NCBI GenBank assembly: GCA_024734555.1
Contig: JANPWX010000163.1
Coordinates: 1,278,918 to 1,342,917 of the forward strand
Direction of reading: 5' to 3'
DNA from: Trochalopteron elliotii
Taxonomy: Eukaryota > Chordata > Aves > Passeriformes > Leiothrichidae
Length of the DNA: 64,000 bases
Shown: positions 58,301-64,000 of the stretch, piece by piece
How the letters are laid out: each line of letters opens with the position of its first letter
Numbering within the stretch: position 1 is the first letter of the stretch
Program-made: the position numbers and the translations under genes
The notes under the pieces: model-generated
Told to the model about the DNA's origin: nothing
Seen by the model: the letters and a program-made list of their open reading frames with translations, nothing else
The model's database searches: none

Positions 58301-61300
58301 CCAGACCCTATTAGGTCTGGCTATAGCCTTCCAATGGTATTATGAGCAAGACAGCTAATCACTCAGTGCCTCTGTTCCTCAGCTATATAATAAAGGTGAT
58401 AATTCTTTGCCAGGCTATTCCTTTTTTCTTGTCTTTTCAAGGCATAGACTGCACCATGTAGGACCATCCTACAGGGTATTATTTTTATATCAGTAGTACC
58501 TTCAAATATGAAATGTAGGCTGAAGTATCTGGTTTGGTTGTTATTGCTAGAATAAAATAAAGGCTATTTTAGATTTAGCAAGGGCTTCATCACAGAAAGC
58601 ATCTGCTAAGCAAACCATCCATTTAGAATTACTTTTGGATTAATATACATCAGGTTTTAAATCATTCCAACTTTTGAACAAACAGTGATGCCATTAATAA
58701 AGGATAAAATCTAAGTTTTACCTCTAAGGTTTCTTGCCTGGTTAGAATGTTTTAGCATATGGTTCCTGCTGCATTAACTTTGGATATGCAAAGTATGGAG
58801 TGTGCTGGGGTTTTTTGGGTCGGGCAGACTCAGGGCACATCATGCCAAAAGCAGTGGGGGAGATGGGAGAGGCCTTCACACCTGGAGGAGCCCTGGAGAC
58901 ACACATGGACACAAACAGGACCTATGTGGTTCTTTTAGACAGAGGGATGGCCAGGATGGATATTCAGTTCCCAGCTTTATTAACTAGCTTTTATTAAGCC
59001 AGAAATATTTTTTAGCTTTGTAAATCTTTTTACTCTGGCCTGGCTGCTTGTGTATTAACTTGGAAGATTCAACAAATTCCAGTCTTTGCTTGTAAGGCTT
59101 GAACCACCCTTCTGTCCTGGACCTTAAACTTTTCTCTTGCAGCTAATAAATGAAGACCTTTGTGTTCTCCACAGGACCACAAGCATGTTTTTTAAGGCAG
59201 AACATGACTTTTTTTTCTTTCCTGCTCCTGCAGTTATTTTGTAGAAGATAAGATGCTTTGCAGTGAGCCACAGGGAGGCATATTTTCCTCCTTAGATGTG
59301 GCTTTAACCTGCACAATCCAAGCAACAAATGCCATGTTTTGTATAATTGTGGGGAAGTGGATGTAACTAATGATCAATACCAAGAATTGAACCATTTTCC
59401 CCATTTGCAAGTTATCAATAAAAGGCCCGGGATTTCATGATTTGTCTCTCCTTCCAAACTAATCAGTCAGGGAAGAAACTATAAATGAGTCACAGGGTAT
59501 TCACTGAGCGGGTATGGATGGTGATGGCTGGAAACTTTATAGACAGGGTGAGGCAAGTCCAAGAGCCTTCAGGAGCATCAAGTGAGCAGCTGTGGCAAGG
59601 TGCTGCCAGGAGCTGGCCCCTGGGGAAATGCCAGCCACATGAATTTTAAATCCTCCCTGCAAAGCTGTCTGTCTGGGGCAGTGCTGTAGCCTCACCACAT
59701 GTCCAGTGTCAGAGAACCTGCCAGTGCTTTCTGGTAGAGAGTAGAGCAGAGAACAGCATCCCTGCTCTCCCAGTACTTGCCTGGGGACTAAATTATGTTA
59801 CCATCAGACTACCTTTTGCATGTGCCTTCAGACCTAATTACCCTTAATTTCCTTGCTGCATGGGGTTTGATATGCCCAGGGGGAGACCTGTGCAAGAGCC
59901 TTCCCATGAGATCTGCAGGGTCCTAAAGAAGCAGTCTGGTTTTCCCTGGAAAGCTCATGATCCACAAGAGTCTCTGAAATGTGTTCCTCTGCCTCTCTTC
60001 ATTTTAAATGCAAGCAATACTTCAACATAAACACAGAAGTGTCCATTCAGTTTATATTTGCTCTAAAAATGCCTTACAGATCAGTACTTACAGGGGACTC
60101 TGGGGGGAAGCCATCTTCTGCCTCACTGTCCATCTTCAGCCTCTCTTCAGGTCCATTCAAGCCAGATAGAAATACCTAGGAACACACAAATCTTTATGTA
60201 TGTGACTTTTCATCAAAATGGTAGCTCTCCTGTTTGGGTATGGCTCTTCCTCACCACACAGTAGGTTTAGGGTTCATGATCGTTGTCAGGTTTGGAAGCC
60301 CCCAAGAGCTGTATTTTAGGATTTGAGATATCCCACATGGCATGAGGCAGCTGTGGGCTGGCTGCTGGTACCTTATTCCTCAGCCTCAGCTGGGTGTGGG
60401 CCCTTGGAACTGGTGGGGACCATAAGGGCTCTGTAGCAGAGCTGAGGCTTTCAGTGCAGGAACCTTCCTGATTGATATGGATTGTCATTTCTGTGCAAGT
60501 TTCCTTTAAGTGTCTCTCTAGCATTGCCCTGGGTTTTAAAAGGTTTTAAGGTCATTCACATGACCAAGATGAAGCTGCTGGTACCATGTCTTTGTTGAAT
60601 ATAGCTGTGCAGTCCTGCAGATAAATACCTGACTTCTCCAGCCGGGTAGGTTATCCCTCCATGTCTAATCTGTCACAAAAGATTTGTGTTTGAAAGCAAA
60701 ATAACAGTTTTCTTACTTTATTTTTTATTACTGTAAATCTGTCAAAGGCAAGCAGCTGGAGCAGAGCTCTACATCCTGAGGGGAAAGAAGGAAAAATATT
60801 GTTTTGATGGGAAACTTAAATAAATGGTTTAAATTAAGAATTACTGACACTGTGGCTGCTGGAGGTGCAAAAGGAACACCTAACTGCTTGTAACAAGACT
60901 CTGGAAAAAGTCAGAGAAATTGTGCAAAAAAGAAATTGTGCATAACATTCTCTGTTCTCTGGTGCTTGTTAACCTAAGGTTTTTCTCAGCAAAACACCAC
61001 AGGCTGTTGTATGGTGAGGAAATGGTCGATTTACTGTTGAACTATAGGGCTGGAGTTTGAAGAAGCAGTGGATAAAATGTAACTGAGAAGGAAGGGGAGG
61101 CTGTAGTTTCAGATTGTGTTGTCCAATGTGTGTGGCCTCCCAGCCCCACACAACAGCACGTGTTTCAGTGGTGAGCAAGAACTGCCTCATTTGTCCAAGG
61201 GACCTTTAGTCCTGCTGAGAACTGCTTTACTGCATAAGCAGGCTCCTGGAAGACCACTGAAGTGTTTCTAATGAAAGACATGAAAGTCTGGACAAATTGG

Positions 61301-63204
61301 TGAAGATGGTACAAAATGATGCTGCAATTCACTGCAGAAGGCTCTTTCCCTCCTGATCAAAGACCAGTGTCCTGAACTATAAGGGGAATCCACTGCAGCA
61401 CTTTTCATCAAAGTTAAAGCCACAATTTAGAGTTAGACATTCACCTTTGCCGTGTAATTAAATAAAGACATCAGCAAGGGCTTCAGCAGGGACAGCACCC
61501 TAACTGTAAAGACAGAAAGGTGGATGCAAAATCCTTGTGTGTGAAATGGCAATATTGATTGCAGCCTGGATGTGAGGGAGCACACAGGCAGCATGACTGA
61601 ACAAGAGTGTACATGCTTCACTATTTTTATGATAATTAAAGTTTGAAGGTCAAAGTGCACGTTAGATGCAATTTGCTGCATTGATCTAAAAGCTTTTTAC
61701 ATAAAGAATATTTATACTTTACAGAAAGCTTCCCCTCCATTCTGCATGTGCAGCCTGGTTGATAGTGAGAGCTCTGCACATGTATCCTGGGTGAACACAG
61801 CCCACCTTTGAATGGCATCCCAAGTATGCCAGCCATGTTGACCTAGGAAATGTGTGATTATTATAACCCCCCCAAATGAGTTTGCAGTAATTACTCAAAG
61901 GCAATAAACTATTTTTTTATGAACAGAATGCAAGACATTGAACATTTCATTTATGACAGCTTCACATTTCTTTAAACTCATTATGATTAGAGACACATAA
62001 TGTAATATTGCCCTGCATTATGAAATTGCTTAGATTTCTCCTTCACTGGTCACTAAACCAAATCTAATATGTTTATTTTTTTTCTCCTTGTGTAAATTCA
62101 CCCCATCTAGTGTGGTGCTTCCAAGGCACACATTTCATTTTTATAAGCTGGGCAGTGTGAGTCATGCTATTAATCGGTATCAGGAGCAACACATCACCAG
62201 ACTGTCCTTTGCTGCACAGCCTATATTTAGAAAGGGAATGAGACTGCTGCTGGGTTATATAATGATGCAGCTATTTATAGATCTCCATTATACCTAGAGA
62301 GCACCATCCTGCCATCTGAGCTGAGAGCAGCCAGGCTGACAGAGGTGTGATTACAGATTCGTCATCTTCCCTACCTTTCTCCCAGACACAGTTGCAATTT
62401 TACATTGCCATTGTTTCTGTTTACTTCACCTGCACTAAAAATACATGTAAAATCCTCTGTTCAGACAAAAAAAAAACAAAAAACAAACCAACATTTTAGA
62501 ACTTGCAATGACTTGTGGAAAGGTAAAACAGTGTCTCAATACAAAAAAATCCCCAAACCAAAAAAAAACTGTATTTTCATTTACTTTCCTTTTCAATTGC
62601 ATGAAACTAGTGAAATGGACCAGCCTTAAAAATACACCCATATTTCTAGTAGCACTGCACTAAAATTTTCAGATTCTGAGTTTTTTCCACTTTTTCTTTT
62701 TTCTTTTATACTGATTTCTAGTGGCTGTGAGTAGAAAAAGCAATGAGAAACATGACTTTTTCTTGGGCCTGGGCAAACATAAGGATGGGGGAGTCAAGCA
62801 TTTGTGTTGGAGGTAGAAATGTGGTTTTTGTTGTATCTAGCACATCTGACAACAAAACACTGGTTCCATCCTGCACAGCAGTTCATTCAGACGAAATACA
62901 TTTTCAGACAAATAGATGCAAAGCAGATATTAACAATTTAAGGTGAGTTACAAAGAAGGCTCAGGACATGGTCTCCCTGTTTGCACATCTAAGGTATTTC
63001 AGACTTTGGATGTTCATTTGTAAATTCTCTGGAACTGTAATTTTACTTTTGGAATAGTAAATAGACCAGATTCCTGCCCTGCCTCCTGGTGTCCACAGCA
63101 CCCCAAAGAGAAAGCTCAGCCCTGGCTGGAGCTGCTGAAGCAATAATCTCACTGCTGCAATTAGCCCACACCAAGGCATGGTGTCATTCCACAGTAGGCT
63201 CTGG
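55383..63204. other. Intergenic, no gene recognised
   Basis: Mostly AT-rich DNA with GC-richer islands near 58800-58920, 59550-59700 and 60280-60480. The longest unexplained open frame in the window (163 codons, 57064-57555) is here but has no recognisable domain. A-rich simple sequence occurs at about 62465-62575. Confidence 0.55.
62465..62575. repeat. A-rich low-complexity sequence
   Basis: Repeated short A runs (aaaaaaaaaacaaaaaacaaac, later ccaaaccaaaaaaaaactg) without a clear unit. Confidence 0.7.
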
Positions 63205-63690
63205 ATGTGGGAAAGTGTAAGGCTTGGAGCTGGTACAAAACTGGGAGGAGTGTCAGGTGCACCAGAAAGTTGTGCTGACATCCCAAGGGGCATCAACAGG
63301 CAGGAGAAACAGGCTGTCAGGAACCTCGTGAAGTTTAACCAGGGAAAGTGTAAAGTCCTGCCTCTGGGGAGGAAAAACCCCAGGCACCAGAACATGCCAG
63401 GGGCTGTCTGACTCAGAAGCATCTTTGAAGAGAAGGAGGAGAGGGTCCTGGTGGACACCAGGTTTGACAGGAGCCAGCAATGTCTCTACCCATAAAAAAG
63501 GCCAACAGCACCCTGGGCTGCATTAGGAAAAGTGACTCAGCCCTGGTGAGACACACCTGGACTGATGGAGGTTGAACTTCGCCATGTCTGGAAGGGTTCT
63601 CCCACTTCAGTCTGCAGGTCTGGAAAGGCTGTTCCTCAGCTGCAGAATCACTACCTTGATGTTTAAGCACAAGCCTTTCTATGACTCTAC
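63205..63690 (+). mobile_element. CR1 LINE, ORF2 C-terminal end and 3' region
   Basis: One frame at 63178-63411 reads LGAGTKLGGVSGAPESC, then VKFNQGKCKVLPLGRKNPRH. This is the typical C-terminal part of CR1 ORF2, where the element encodes an 'FNKGKCKVLHLGRNNP'-like stretch. It continues through gtggacaccaggtttgacag and gccaacagcaccctgggctg, and ends near cctttctatgactcta. The end of ORF2 and most of the 3' region are present, but frames are broken. The opposite-strand 165-codon frame (62961-63458) is antisense to it. Confidence 0.88.
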
Positions 63691-64000
63691 ACCTGTTGAA
63701 CAGGATGGAGTCAGCACGGGGCAGTGGCTGCCAGGCACTGCTTGCTGGAGAAATCCATCAGAATGGGTCCTCTGTGGATCCTTTCTGCAGTGAGCAGACA
63801 GGGTAAGGTGTGTCAGAATGGATCTGTGGTACTTGGAGTGCCAAGAGCAGAGTTACCAAAGGTAGTCTGGTTTCCAGCTGCTGTCAGATGCTTGCCTTCA
63901 AGAGGGATGCAACACATGCTCTGGAGTTGTGCAGCTTCCTATCAGTAAAGCAGCCAGATGCTTGTCCTGCTGTGCAATAATCACCAGTTAAAGGTCTCCA
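63691..64000. other. Intergenic, nothing recognised
   Basis: A short terminal stretch with only short open frames. Confidence 0.5.

Noticed and set aside
58795..59000. Possible third LTR (tgtgctgggg start, cagctttattaac downstream)
   Set aside because: Only the first bases and a poly(A)-like complement resemble an LTR; orientation signals conflict, so it is not called.
62961..63458. 165-codon open frame on the minus strand
   Set aside because: Largely antisense to the CR1 copy at 63205-63690.
33891..64000. A downstream host gene
   Set aside because: I looked for exon-like blocks bounded by splice sites and encoding a known protein and found none. The region reads as intergenic, though weakly conserved exons or non-coding RNAs cannot be excluded by eye.

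Overview
The window is vertebrate nuclear DNA, most likely from a bird. It is AT-rich and sparsely coding, with large introns flanked by canonical GT-AG splice sites. It is scattered with CR1 LINE fragments, two of which carry the avian-style 3' signature (tandem ATTCTATGA, or its complement TCATAGAAT). There are no closely spaced bacterial-type genes, operons or CRISPR arrays.

Region 1 (1-33.9 kb) holds the 3' half of one plus-strand gene, which I identify as PHEX, an M13 (neprilysin-family) zinc metalloendopeptidase. Nine coding exons can be placed to the base, at 423-526, 7917-7975, 19708-19762, 22872-22939, 25162-25292, 28266-28331, 28444-28548, 30263-30339 and 33545-33647. They join in frame with no internal stop and give the last 255 residues of the protein. 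The fragment holds the HEFTH zinc site, the ENIAD third-ligand motif, the NAFY substrate-binding motif, the late catalytic histidine and the terminal CRLW. If the first residue is equated with human residue 495, all of these fall at the human positions (580-584, 642, 710, 746), so the exons correspond to human exons 14-22. A polyadenylation signal lies at 33865-33870. The 5' exons, including the cytoplasmic tail and transmembrane anchor, lie upstream of the window.

Region 2 (33.9-64 kb) appears to be intergenic. I found no convincing host exon there. It contains four larger or smaller CR1 pieces on both strands plus a further one near the right edge, two probable solo endogenous-retrovirus LTRs (about 45.5-45.8 kb, minus; about 55.0-55.4 kb, plus), a short GC-rich minisatellite and several simple repeats.

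A 400-base run of N (23679-24078) interrupts intron 17 inside a polypurine (GGAGA-type) repeat. I did not find a previously undescribed system. The items most worth checking are the recursive-splice-like acceptor of exon 21, the G-quadruplex-capable tract in intron 21, the polypurine assembly gap, the two LTR candidates, and one 163-codon open frame at 57 kb that is probably chance.
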